Shown here piece by piece: positions 7,726 to 14,662 of a DNA stretch of 23,198 nucleotides. The DNA lies in NCBI GenBank assembly GCA_900543795.1, contig UQSH01000025.1, positions 1 through 23,198 on the forward strand. Direction: 5' to 3'. A program made the translations under genes and the position numbers. Each line of letters begins with the position of its first letter. Position 1 is the first letter of the stretch. A model generated the notes under the pieces. The model was not told the DNA's origin and searched no databases. It saw only the letters and a list, made by a program, of their open reading frames with translations. This DNA is from an uncultured Oscillospiraceae bacterium. Lineage in GTDB: Bacteria > Bacillota > Clostridia > Oscillospirales > Acutalibacteraceae.

Positions 7726-8661
7726 ATGAAAAAACAGGAGTTCGGCTTTAATTCCGCAACGGGCGTTTGCAGAATTTACGGATGTGAATATCTCCCGGAT
7801 AGCAACGAGGTTAAAGCCGTTGTTGTCATTCATCACGGTATGGCTGAGCATCAGGAAAGATATCTTGATTTTATCAGCTTCCTGACGGAAAACGGCTTTG
7901 CCGTTTTTATGCACGATATGGCAAATCACGGCAGGTCTAATCAAAACAAAAAGGAAACGGGCTTTTTCGGTAAGAAAAACGGCTATAAGGCACTTGTTCA
8001 GGATTTCAGAACGGTTTTCCTTATGGCAAAGGATAAGTATCCCGATAAAAAAACAGTTGTTATGGGCCATTCAATGGGTTCGTTTATAGTTCGTTGCTTT
8101 ACCGCTTGGTATAGTGGGTCAGGCTTTAACGGTGCAATTTATATGGGCACCGGCGGTGCAAATCCCATGGCAGGCGCAGGTGATTTTCTTTCGGGTGCAA
8201 TTTCAAGGCTTTCGGGTCCTCTTCACAAATCAAATCTTATTGATAAAATGACCTTCGGCTCTTATAACAATAGGTTTGAAAAAAGAACGAATTTTGATTG
8301 GCTTACAAGAGATACCGATATTGTTGATGAGTACATAGCCGATGAATATTGCGGCTTCCTGTTCAGTGCGCAGGGTATGAACGATCTTATTAAGCTCAAT
8401 GTTCACGCAAACTGCGAGGAATGGTATAATGCCGTGCCAAAGGACATTCCGATTCTTGTTATCAGCGGAGATATGGATCCCGTTGGTAATTACGGCAGTG
8501 ATATAAAGAATATTCACGCAAAGCTGAAATCAACAGGCCATTCAAAAGCCGTTTTAAAGCTTTATAAGGATGGCAGGCACGAAATTTTAAATGAAATAAA
8601 TAGAAAAGAGGTTTATGAGGATATTCTTTCCTTTATTCAAACCGATGTGTTAGGAGATTGA
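7726..8661 (+). CDS. Alpha/beta hydrolase, monoglyceride lipase/lysophospholipase-like
   Basis: A 311-residue serine hydrolase of the Hydrolase_4 type, probably cytoplasmic as no signal peptide is visible. Seen directly: the oxyanion motif HHGMAEHQERY (from residue 36), the DMANHGRS loop (64-71), the nucleophile elbow GHSMGS (S116), the likely acid D251 in SGDMDPVG and the base H285 in DGRHEILNE, all in canonical order. A GAGAGD-like cap sequence follows the elbow. Substrate is likely a lipid or ester but cannot be fixed. It follows mscL by 27 bases and the IolB-like gene begins four bases after its stop, so it heads the four-gene operon. Confidence 0.88.
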   Translation: MKKQEFGFNSATGVCRIYGCEYLPDSNEVKAVVVIHHGMAEHQERYLDFISFLTENGFAVFMHDMANHGRSNQNKKETGFFGKKNGYKALVQDFRTVFLMAKDKYPDKKTVVMGHSMGSFIVRCFTAWYSGSGFNGAIYMGTGGANPMAGAGDFLSGAISRLSGPLHKSNLIDKMTFGSYNNRFEKRTNFDWLTRDTDIVDEYIADEYCGFLFSAQGMNDLIKLNVHANCEEWYNAVPKDIPILVISGDMDPVGNYGSDIKNIHAKLKSTGHSKAVLKLYKDGRHEILNEINRKEVYEDILSFIQTDVLGD

Positions 8662-8665
8662 TTTT

Positions 8666-9439
8666 ATGTTGTTCAAACCCGATTATGATGAAAACGGAAA
8701 AAAGGTTCTTTGCGAAATGAACGGCGTTAATTCCGAAATGATGATGGATATTTATGTAAAAATCCTCAAAAAGGGCGAAACGCTCGAAATTTTCGAAAAG
8801 AGCAATGAGTGCGCAGTTCTTCTTTTGAGCGGTAAGGTTAGCTTTGAGGTTGGGGAAAGCATAAAGGAAACCTGCCAAAGAGCCAACCCCTTTGAAAAAA
8901 AGCCCTATGCAGTTCATTTTCCGAAGGAGGTTAAGGCTGTTATAACCGCCTTGGAGGGTAGCGAGGTTCTTGTTCAGCAAACCAATAATGATAAAAGCTG
9001 GGAGCCTGTTTTCTATAATCCCGAAAACTGTCTTTATCAGGAATTCGGCAAAGGGCAGTGGGGCGGCGCAGGCCACAGAATTGTTTCAACTATGTTTGAT
9101 TTGGATAACGCTCCTTATTCAAATATGGTTATGGGCGAGGTTTTCAATCAGCCGGGTAAATGGTCGTCGTATCCTCCTCATCATCATCCTCAGCCGGAGG
9201 TTTATTATTATCAGTTTGACCGCCCCGAAGGCTTCGGTGCAGGCTTTGAGGGAAGCACTCCCTATAAAACGGAAAACGGCTCATGCCTTTGCATAAGAGG
9301 TGGAAATGCTCATCAGCAGGTAACTGCACCGGGCTATCAAATGTATTATGTTTGGCTTATTAGGCATATAGACGGCGATCCGTGGGATAAAACAAGAATT
9401 TATGTTCCAGAATATGAGTGGCTTGCAAATGCAGATTGA
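8666..9439 (+). CDS. IolB-like 5-deoxy-glucuronate isomerase family protein
   Basis: A 257-residue bicupin of the IolB/KduI family. IolB converts 5-deoxy-D-glucuronate to 2-deoxy-5-keto-D-gluconate in myo-inositol degradation. The second cupin has the family block SSYPPHHHPQPEVYYYQF (His cluster 172-174, E178) and IRGGNAHQQV (H216), then GYQMYYVWLIRH. Classical IolB has a longer PPHKHD...EE spacer before the YY, so this is a divergent subfamily and its substrate may differ. The SD is GGAG at 8653-8656. No other inositol-pathway gene (iolC, D, E, G, A) is present, and the partner genes are an alcohol dehydrogenase and an exporter; the label is therefore a fold-level assignment. Confidence 0.72.
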   Translation: MLFKPDYDENGKKVLCEMNGVNSEMMMDIYVKILKKGETLEIFEKSNECAVLLLSGKVSFEVGESIKETCQRANPFEKKPYAVHFPKEVKAVITALEGSEVLVQQTNNDKSWEPVFYNPENCLYQEFGKGQWGGAGHRIVSTMFDLDNAPYSNMVMGEVFNQPGKWSSYPPHHHPQPEVYYYQFDRPEGFGAGFEGSTPYKTENGSCLCIRGGNAHQQVTAPGYQMYYVWLIRHIDGDPWDKTRIYVPEYEWLANAD

Positions 9440-10532
9440 TGTGAAAGAAAAGGGCGTAATTTTAAACGGCGTTGAAGATATACTAACCCTGTCAAACATA
9501 AAAAAGCCGTTTCTCTGCTGCGGCAAAAGCTTTGAAAAAACAGAGGCCTTTGCGCTCTTAAAGGGAAATTTTGATTTAACCGTTTGGGATAAAATTAGAC
9601 CTAATCCAAGATATGAGGATATGCTTTCTGCGGCAGATTTATTTAAAGAAAACGATTGCGATTTTCTTATCGGAGCAGGCGGAGGCTCTCCGCTTGACTC
9701 TGCTAAAATGATAAAGCTTCTCATAACAAATCCTTATGAAACGGCTTTGTCGGAGCCTATGGCAGATAACTCAATACCGTTTCTTGCAATACCAACAACC
9801 TCGGGCACAGGCTCGGAGGCAACAAAGTATTCAATTTTTTATGTTAACGAAAATGAAAAGCATTCAATCAGCAACGATGCGTTTCTTCCCGATTATGTTA
9901 TTCTTGATGAGGATTTTTTAAAAACGGTTCCTCTTTATCAAAGAAGATGCACCGCAATGGATGCGCTTTGCCACGCAATTGAAAGCCTGTGGAATGTTAA
10001 AAGCACAGAGGAAAGCAGGGAATATGCCGAAAAGGCAATCAAGCTTTTCTGTGAAAGCAAGAACGGATATATCGCAAACGAAAAAAGTGCAAACAGGGGA
10101 ATGCTGCTCGCTTCCTATTATGCAGGCAAGGCTATTAACATAACCTCAACAACTGCCGCCCACGCAATGTGCTATAACATAACAATAAACTGCAATACGG
10201 CTCACGGCCATTCGGTTGCCGTTAATCTGCGTGAAATATGGGATTATATGAACACCCATAACGAAAAGGTTAATGACGCACGCGGAAGGGAATATGTGCT
10301 CAAGGTGCTTGATAAAGCAGGCACATTGCTCGGCGGAAAAAATTCACGGGACGGCGCAAGAATTTTTGCACGCCTTGTTGATGAATTTGAGCTTTATACT
10401 CCCGTTGCACCAAAGCAAACCGTGCTCGGCTTTGCGAAAAGCGTTAATCCCGATAGGCTTCTGAATAATCCCGTAACGCTCAGCGGTGAAGCGGTTGAGG
10501 AAATATATAAAAGGGTTTTTCGGATTAAATGA
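9429..10532 (+). CDS. Iron-containing alcohol dehydrogenase
   Basis: A group III (Fe-ADH) NAD(P)-dependent dehydrogenase, 367 residues from the chosen ATG. The dinucleotide motif GAGGGSPLDSAK (82-93), TTSGTGSEAT (123-132) and the metal ligands D178, H182, H245 and H259 are all present. The ligand spacing (+4, +63, +14) matches FucO-type enzymes. An earlier in-frame ATG at 9402 lies inside the IolB-like gene; the start at 9429 is preferred (GAGTGG at 9416-9421), giving an 11-base overlap. Substrate could be an aldehyde or short alcohol; some Fe-ADHs act on phosphonoacetaldehyde or lactaldehyde, and neither can be excluded. It overlaps the EamA gene by four bases (ATGA). Confidence 0.88.
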   Translation: MQIDVKEKGVILNGVEDILTLSNIKKPFLCCGKSFEKTEAFALLKGNFDLTVWDKIRPNPRYEDMLSAADLFKENDCDFLIGAGGGSPLDSAKMIKLLITNPYETALSEPMADNSIPFLAIPTTSGTGSEATKYSIFYVNENEKHSISNDAFLPDYVILDEDFLKTVPLYQRRCTAMDALCHAIESLWNVKSTEESREYAEKAIKLFCESKNGYIANEKSANRGMLLASYYAGKAINITSTTAAHAMCYNITINCNTAHGHSVAVNLREIWDYMNTHNEKVNDARGREYVLKVLDKAGTLLGGKNSRDGARIFARLVDEFELYTPVAPKQTVLGFAKSVNPDRLLNNPVTLSGEAVEEIYKRVFRIK

Positions 10533-11494
10533 AGATTTCAAAATTATCAAAGCCTTCCGTTATGATACCGCTTGCGCTTTTTTGTTGCTTTCTGTGGGGC
10601 TCTGCGTTTCCCGCAGTAAAAACGGGCTATAATCTCTTTTCGGTAGAGGCAAGCAGCAGCGCATCGCAGATACTTTTCGCAGGTGTTCGATTTATGCTTG
10701 CGGGAGCTCTTGTTATCATAATCGGCTCTGCCTTGTCTAAAAAAATGCTTTATCCGAAGAATTTGAAATCGGCAGGCAGATGCTTTGTGCTTTCTCTGTT
10801 TCAAACCGTTTTGCAATATACGGCATTTTATATCGGCCTTGCGCACATAAGCGGAGTTAAATCAAGCGTTCTTGTTTCGCTCAATGTTTTTATTTCGTTG
10901 ATTATTTCGTCTGTTATCTGCAAAATGGAAAGGCTGAACGCACCAAAAGCGGTTGGAAGTCTAATCGGCTTTTCAGGAGTTGTTTTAATAAGCATTAACG
11001 GTGTCGGAGCATTTTCAGGCTTCTCGATGAACGCAGAGGGCGCAATTATACTTTCGGCTATTGCGTATTCGGTTTCAAGTGTGTTAATTAAACGCTTTTC
11101 GGAAAAAGACGATCCCGTTATGCTTTCCGGCTGGCAGTTTCTCGTCGGCGGAGCGGTGCTGGCAATTGCCGGCGTAGCACTCGGAGGCAAAATTTCTGCT
11201 CAGTCGGGAGTTAAGCCATATCTGCTTTTGCTGTATCTTGCGTTTATTTCAGCTGCGGCATATACTCTTTGGGGGCTTTTGTTAAAGCATAATCCCGTGT
11301 CAAAGGTTTCGGTCTTGGGATTTATGAATCCCGTTTTCGGCGTTTTGCTTTCTGCCCTCGTTTTGGGAGAGTCGCAGGAGGCGTTCAGCGCAAAAAACCT
11401 TGTATCGCTTATTCTCGTTTGTATAGGAATTTATACCGTTAATGCGGATTTCGGTAAATTAAATAAGCATAAAAAAATTAAAAGGGGCTGTTAA
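10529..11494 (+). CDS. EamA/DMT-family transporter (drug/metabolite exporter)
   Basis: A 321-residue membrane protein with two EamA repeats and about ten hydrophobic helices, as in the YdcZ/RhaT/PecM group of the drug/metabolite superfamily. The conserved first helix is IPLALFCCFLWGSAFPAVKTG (from 14), and a second repeat begins near residue 166 (GAIILSAIAYSVSSVLIKRF). LKHNPVSKVSVLGFMNPVFGVLLSALVLGE is the usual last conserved segment. Being the last gene of the hydrolase-IolB-ADH operon, it may export the pathway's product or a toxic intermediate. Its final residues (KRGC) and stop are encoded by the left 27-base repeat at 11479-11505, so the native C terminus may have been altered. Confidence 0.9.
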   Translation: MKISKLSKPSVMIPLALFCCFLWGSAFPAVKTGYNLFSVEASSSASQILFAGVRFMLAGALVIIIGSALSKKMLYPKNLKSAGRCFVLSLFQTVLQYTAFYIGLAHISGVKSSVLVSLNVFISLIISSVICKMERLNAPKAVGSLIGFSGVVLISINGVGAFSGFSMNAEGAIILSAIAYSVSSVLIKRFSEKDDPVMLSGWQFLVGGAVLAIAGVALGGKISAQSGVKPYLLLLYLAFISAAAYTLWGLLLKHNPVSKVSVLGFMNPVFGVLLSALVLGESQEAFSAKNLVSLILVCIGIYTVNADFGKLNKHKKIKRGC

Positions 11495-11505
11495 TCAGTC
11501 CCTTT
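11479..11505. repeat. 27-bp direct repeat, left copy
   Basis: Identical over 27 bases to 11775-11801. It contains a terminator-type hairpin: AAAGGGGCTG (11481-11490), loop TTAAT, CAGTCCCTTT (11496-11505). The arms are complementary except for a single G-U wobble. It encodes the last residues and stop of the EamA gene. The bases flanking the two copies differ, so this is a discrete repeat unit. Confidence 0.9.
11481..11505 (+). terminator. Hairpin terminator at the end of the EamA gene
   Basis: The 10-base stem GGGG/CCC-type hairpin within the left direct repeat overlaps the stop codon at 11492-11494. The T-run after it is short (TTT then C), so termination here is weaker than at the second copy, where TTTTT follows. 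Confidence 0.55.
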
Positions 11506-11546
11506 CAGCGTGTAGAAAAAGTCAAATTACAGATTTCTACACGCTG
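11506..11546. other. Perfect 13-bp inverted repeat with 15-base loop
   Basis: Arms CAGCGTGTAGAAA (11506-11518) and TTTCTACACGCTG (11534-11546) pair perfectly. Five loop bases, AAGTC (11519-11523), are complementary to GACTT at 11550-11554, so the transcript could form an H-type pseudoknot. It directly abuts the left 27-bp repeat. It has no T-run, so it does not look like a terminator; it could be a mobile-element end or a structured RNA. Confidence 0.8.
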
Positions 11547-11634
11547 TGAGACTTTGAGAAATGGAGCTGAATTTCGTATTTTGCGAAGGAAGATGTATAT
11601 TGATACCTCGACTGAGCAAAAGACGGAAAACGCC

Positions 11635-11669
11635 AAAAGTGGCTTAGATTCAATGTCTAAGCCACTTTT
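11635..11669. terminator. Perfect 14-bp stem, terminator-like in both directions
   Basis: AAAAGTGGCTTAGA (11635-11648), loop TTCAATG, TCTAAGCCACTTTT (11656-11669). The A-run before and the T-run after make it look like a bidirectional terminator, though only four T's follow. It lies in the middle of the repeat-bounded block. Confidence 0.55.
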
Positions 11670-11693
11670 CATATTGTTAGGTCGTTTTTTATT

Positions 11694-11719
11694 TTTCGGT
11701 CGGATAATATCCTCCGAAA
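11694..11719. repeat. Imperfect hairpin in the repeat-bounded block
   Basis: TTTCGG (11694-11699) pairs with CCGAAA (11714-11719), with an inner GGAT/ATCC pairing around AAT. It is short and imperfect; listed because it adds to the hairpin density of this block. Confidence 0.4.
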
Positions 11720-11774
11720 CAATATTTACAATTATTTTATTGTCGGCGTGGTTCAGCCCACTTTATCGACAGTC

Positions 11775-11801
11775 TAAAAGGGGCTGTTAATCAGTCCCTT
11801 T
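11775..11801. repeat. 27-bp direct repeat, right copy, with terminator
   Basis: Same 27 bases as 11479-11505. Here the hairpin (11777-11801) runs into TTTTT and then TATATCG, giving a better terminator for rightward transcription. On the other strand it precedes a similar short A/T run, and it sits 15 bases beyond the 3' end of the minus-strand phosphoesterase, so it may end that gene too. It is likely the original terminator between the two convergent genes. Confidence 0.85.
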
Positions 11802-11815
11802 TTATATCGTTTTTA

Positions 11816-12493
11816 TTATTTAATTTCATAAATTTGATTGAAAACGGCGGTCATTTTTTTGCTAATCTGCTTATCGGTATGCAGTGAGCCGAAATACCAA
11901 TGATAGTAATCAACGCTTTTCGTCAGGTTTTGAAGATATGTGTTAAGCGGTGTTATTCTTGCCGCCTCCTTCGTGTGAAGCTTCATAAAGTCCTTTGCGA
12001 TTGCAGGTGCTTCGTAGGTAAGAATATAATTAACCTTATATTCGGCAGTCTTTAAATTATCCTCAGCGTTCTTAATTTCCTCGCCGTTCGGCATTTCGTC
12101 CTCCCACCAAGAAATTCCGTCCTCTCTCATATCTCGGTCGTCGCTCTCGCCGCCGCCCATAACGAAAAAGGTTTTGCCGTCTAATGTGAAAATTTCTCCG
12201 CGCATAAGATGAAAAATATTGTCTGCAATTTTGTGAGCGTTGCCGCCCTTCCATCTGTAAGGCGTGTAGGAATTAAGAATGTCAAAATTCTCGTGAGCAC
12301 CGTCAACAAAGCAAATTGTGTATTTTTTGCCTTTAAGTGCTTCAAGGTTTTTTTGCTCCTTGGGATTGCTGCTGTCCCAAAGAAAGCCGAAATCTCCGCA
12401 AACTATTAATATATCCTTTTCGCCGAGCCTTTTGAGCTTCGGGTTTTTAAACCAAGATATGTCTCCGTGTGTGTCGCCGGTAATGTAAACCAT
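11816..12493 (-). CDS. Metallophosphoesterase with altered second metal site
   Basis: A 225-residue calcineurin-like phosphoesterase of the short Firmicutes family that ends near YEQIYEI. Present: D7 and H9 (GDTHGD), D34 (CGDFG), the catalytic-type H67 and H205. In standard enzymes metal 1 is held by Asp and His of motif I, the bridging Asp and the last His; all four are here. Metal 2 needs Asn of GNHE, His of the TH motif and the first His of GHxH. These read A66 (GAHE), Y160 (LTYEAP) and S203 (GSLH), so all three unique metal-2 ligands are missing. The fold appears otherwise full length and conserved. It may bind one metal, or be inactive and regulatory. The ATG has GGGG upstream and the gene is single. 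Confidence 0.88.
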   Translation of the reverse strand: MVYITGDTHGDISWFKNPKLKRLGEKDILIVCGDFGFLWDSSNPKEQKNLEALKGKKYTICFVDGAHENFDILNSYTPYRWKGGNAHKIADNIFHLMRGEIFTLDGKTFFVMGGGESDDRDMREDGISWWEDEMPNGEEIKNAEDNLKTAEYKVNYILTYEAPAIAKDFMKLHTKEAARITPLNTYLQNLTKSVDYYHWYFGSLHTDKQISKKMTAVFNQIYEIK

Positions 12494-12534
12494 AATTTTC
12501 CCCGCAAAATAATTAAAAATTTATAATTTAACAC

Positions 12535-12563
12535 TTTTCATTCCTATATAAAAATGCTAAAAT
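12535..12563 (+). promoter_or_regulatory. Possible promoter of the D,D-carboxypeptidase gene
   Basis: TTTTCA (12535-12540) and TAAAAT (12558-12563) lie 17 bases apart in the divergent gap. Another -10, TATAAT, is at 12575-12580 but has a poor -35. The region is AT-rich, so confidence is low. Confidence 0.3.
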
Positions 12564-12608
12564 AATTACAGTAATATAATATATTTTATTTCAAAAGGTG
12601 TCAAGTAT

Positions 12609-13940
12609 ATGAAAAGGATTGTTTCTCTTCTTTTATCGCTTGTTATTTTAATATCTTCTCTGCTTTGCGCATTTTCGGCAAGCGCAGCAGTTTATCAGCC
12701 TGATGTTGAGCTTTATTCCAAGGCGTATATGCTTATAAATCTTGATGATGCAAATTATCCCGTTGTTGCGCAGAAAAATCAGGATGAAAAAATGTATCCC
12801 GCTTCTTTAACAAAAATTGTAACCGCTATGGTAACGCTTAATAATGTTGCCGATTTGCAGGAAAGCGTAACCGTTTCAAAGGCAGCATTTGATGTTTTGC
12901 TCGGAACGGGTGCGCAGGTTGCAGGTTTAAAGGTTGGGGATACTCTAACCGTTGAGGAGCTCCTTTATTTAACGATGGTACATTCCGCCTGCGATGCCAC
13001 AGAGGTGCTTGCCGAATATGTTGGCAAAACCCGTGAAAACTTCGTTAAAATGATGAATGATTATGCCGCTTCGCTTGGCTGCACGGGAACTAATTTTGTT
13101 AATCCGGACGGCCTGCACGACGAAAATCATTATACAACTGCTTCGGATATGGCTAAAATTTCATTGAATGCGCTTGAAAATTCAACCTTTGTTAAGATTG
13201 CAGAAACAGTGCAGTATAAATATAACGGTATGAATTTTTATCACACCAATTTAATGCTCCGCTCGGGCTATGTTTCTTATTATTATAAGTATGCAAAGGG
13301 AATTAAAACAGGCTCAACCGAAGAAGCGGGCTATTGTGTTGTAACAACCGCAAGCAAGGACGGCTATAATTATCTTGCAATAGTTCTCGGTGCACCCGTT
13401 ATTGATTATAACAAAGACGGATATAAGGAAAAATGCTCCTTTATTGACGCCGCAACACTTTTTGATTGGGCGTTTACAAGCCTTAAATATTCAACCGTTG
13501 CAGAGAAAAACGAGGTTATCGACGAGGTGCCCGTTAAAAACGGCAAAAATGCAGACAGCGTTAGCCTTGTTGCCAAAAATGATGTAACCACCATTGTTCC
13601 GAACGGACTTGATAAATCTAACATAATAGTTGAAACCAAGGAAAAGCCGGAGAGCATTTCCGCTCCCGTTAAGCAGGGGGATTCGGTTTGCACCGCCGAT
13701 ATAATTTACGGCGGTCAGGTTATCGCTCAGGTTGAGCTTGTTGCCTCGCAGGATGTTGAGCTTTCAACCTTTTTAAAGGTAATAAACGCCGTTAAAGGCT
13801 TTTTCTCGCTGACTGTTGTTAAAATAATAATTCTTGCTTTGTTCCTTTGCGCAGTTGGATATGTTGCCGCAGTTATAAATTCAAGCAACAGGAAAAGGGC
13901 ACGGCGCAGAGCTCGTGAGCAGGAGAACAACGAGGATTAA
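12609..13940 (+). CDS. D-alanyl-D-alanine carboxypeptidase (DacA/PBP5-like), membrane-anchored
   Basis: An S11-family D,D-carboxypeptidase that trims the terminal D-Ala of peptidoglycan stem peptides outside the membrane. A Sec signal peptide ends near ASA-A (about residue 26). Catalytic motifs: SLTK (S66, K69) and KTG (K233 in GIKTGSTEEAGY). The middle SxN motif reads SAC (126-128), with cysteine in place of the usual Asn. A PBP5-like C-terminal beta domain leads to a single C-terminal membrane helix (about 400-424, VVKIIILALFLCAVGYVAAVI) and a basic tail (RKRARRRAREQ). Classical PBP5 uses an amphipathic anchor, so this is a true TM version. Length is 443. The SD is AAAGGTG at 12594-12600. 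A strong terminator follows. Confidence 0.92.
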   Translation: MKRIVSLLLSLVILISSLLCAFSASAAVYQPDVELYSKAYMLINLDDANYPVVAQKNQDEKMYPASLTKIVTAMVTLNNVADLQESVTVSKAAFDVLLGTGAQVAGLKVGDTLTVEELLYLTMVHSACDATEVLAEYVGKTRENFVKMMNDYAASLGCTGTNFVNPDGLHDENHYTTASDMAKISLNALENSTFVKIAETVQYKYNGMNFYHTNLMLRSGYVSYYYKYAKGIKTGSTEEAGYCVVTTASKDGYNYLAIVLGAPVIDYNKDGYKEKCSFIDAATLFDWAFTSLKYSTVAEKNEVIDEVPVKNGKNADSVSLVAKNDVTTIVPNGLDKSNIIVETKEKPESISAPVKQGDSVCTADIIYGGQVIAQVELVASQDVELSTFLKVINAVKGFFSLTVVKIIILALFLCAVGYVAAVINSSNRKRARRRAREQENNED

Positions 13941-13945
13941 ACACA

Positions 13946-13981
13946 AAAAACGCTTTGGATAAATCAGTCCAAAGCGTTTTT
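13946..13981. terminator. Bidirectional terminator between convergent genes
   Basis: AAAAACGCTTTGGA (13946-13959) pairs perfectly with TCCAAAGCGTTTTT (13968-13981) around an 8-base loop. A/T runs at both ends allow use by the carboxypeptidase gene and by trmO on the minus strand. Confidence 0.9.
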
Positions 13982-13993
13982 GCTATTTGTTGC

Positions 13994-14662
13994 CTATTCT
14001 ATTCCGATAAGCGTTAAAATGTTGTTCTTAACCTTAAATTTTATTTCAAAATTCATAAATTCAAAGCCGTATATTCTGCTTTCGTCGTTTTGATAAGCAG
14101 GGCGGGGATCGTCTGCAAGAACCTCTATCAGCGCCTCTCTTTTTTCGCAGGGAAGCTTTTTCAGCAGCTCTTCATCTGCTTCAACATTAAGCCTGTAATC
14201 TTTATTTTCCTGTGCAAAGCCTCCCCGTGCGTCGTCAATACTGTCGGAATAGGGGATGTATGGCTTAATATCATATATCGGCGTGCCGTCCATCAAATCA
14301 GCCCCGCAAACCGTTAGCTCAAAGCCGTTTTGCGTTTTTGTTATTTCTTTAAGCTCAACGCAGGAAAGTCCAAGCCCGTTCGGTCGAAACGGCGAACGGC
14401 TTGCGAAAACGCCCTTTCTTGTGTTTCCTCCAAGGCGAGGAGGCCTAACGGTTGGATGAATTTCCTTTCCCTCGTTTTCGGAAAATCCCCAAATCAGCCA
14501 AAGGTGTGAAAACTCCTCAATGCCTCTTATGAAATCCTCGTTTCTGTATTCGGGCTCAAAAATTATTTTTCCTTCAAGGGATTTAACTCTTCCGCTTTGG
14601 CGCGGAATACCGAATTTCGTGGGGAAATCCGTTTTTATAAATGCAATTCTTTTTATTTCCAT
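13994..14662 (-). CDS. trmO: tRNA (t6A37) N6-methyltransferase TrmO family
   Basis: TrmO adds a methyl group to the N6 of threonylcarbamoyladenosine at tRNA position 37. The 222-residue protein has the TsaA/YaeB fold. The N-terminal beta-barrel runs from IAFIKTDFPTKFGIPRQSG into FSHLWLIWGFSEN, followed by RPPRLGG and ASRSPFRPNGLGLSCVEL. The C-terminal part (LIEVLADDPRPAYQND and after) matches the family's extra C-terminal domain. It is the last gene of a three-gene minus operon: its ATG lies 10 bases inside the GH30 gene (overlap 14653-14662), with a weak GGTTAG site. Confidence 0.92.
   Translation of the reverse strand: MEIKRIAFIKTDFPTKFGIPRQSGRVKSLEGKIIFEPEYRNEDFIRGIEEFSHLWLIWGFSENEGKEIHPTVRPPRLGGNTRKGVFASRSPFRPNGLGLSCVELKEITKTQNGFELTVCGADLMDGTPIYDIKPYIPYSDSIDDARGGFAQENKDYRLNVEADEELLKKLPCEKREALIEVLADDPRPAYQNDESRIYGFEFMNFEIKFKVKNNILTLIGIE

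Larger units (their letters stand above)
11495..11815. mobile_element. Hairpin-rich noncoding block between direct repeats, MITE-like
   Basis: This 321-base gap between convergent genes holds no convincing gene. It contains the 13-bp hairpin at 11506-11546, a perfect 14-bp hairpin at 11635-11669, an imperfect one at 11694-11719 and the right copy of the 27-bp repeat at 11775-11801. The two 27-bp copies bracket about 269 bases. This fits an inserted short element that duplicated (or carries) a terminator sequence, or a dispersed intergenic repeat that recombined at terminators. No terminal inverted repeat links the two ends, so a classic MITE is not proven. The 78-residue frame from 11554 to 11790 is judged noncoding. 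Confidence 0.45.

Noticed and set aside
9402..9428. Earlier ATG starts for the alcohol dehydrogenase
   Set aside because: They would extend the overlap with the IolB-like gene and add residues before the conserved N terminus; the ATG at 9429 has a better site.
11554..11790. A 78-residue open frame in the repeat-bounded block (starts MRNGAEF, ends SKRGC)
   Set aside because: It has no ribosome site, covers two strong hairpins, and its last residues are the same repeat-encoded KRGC that ends the EamA gene. It is more likely chance coding through a repeat element.
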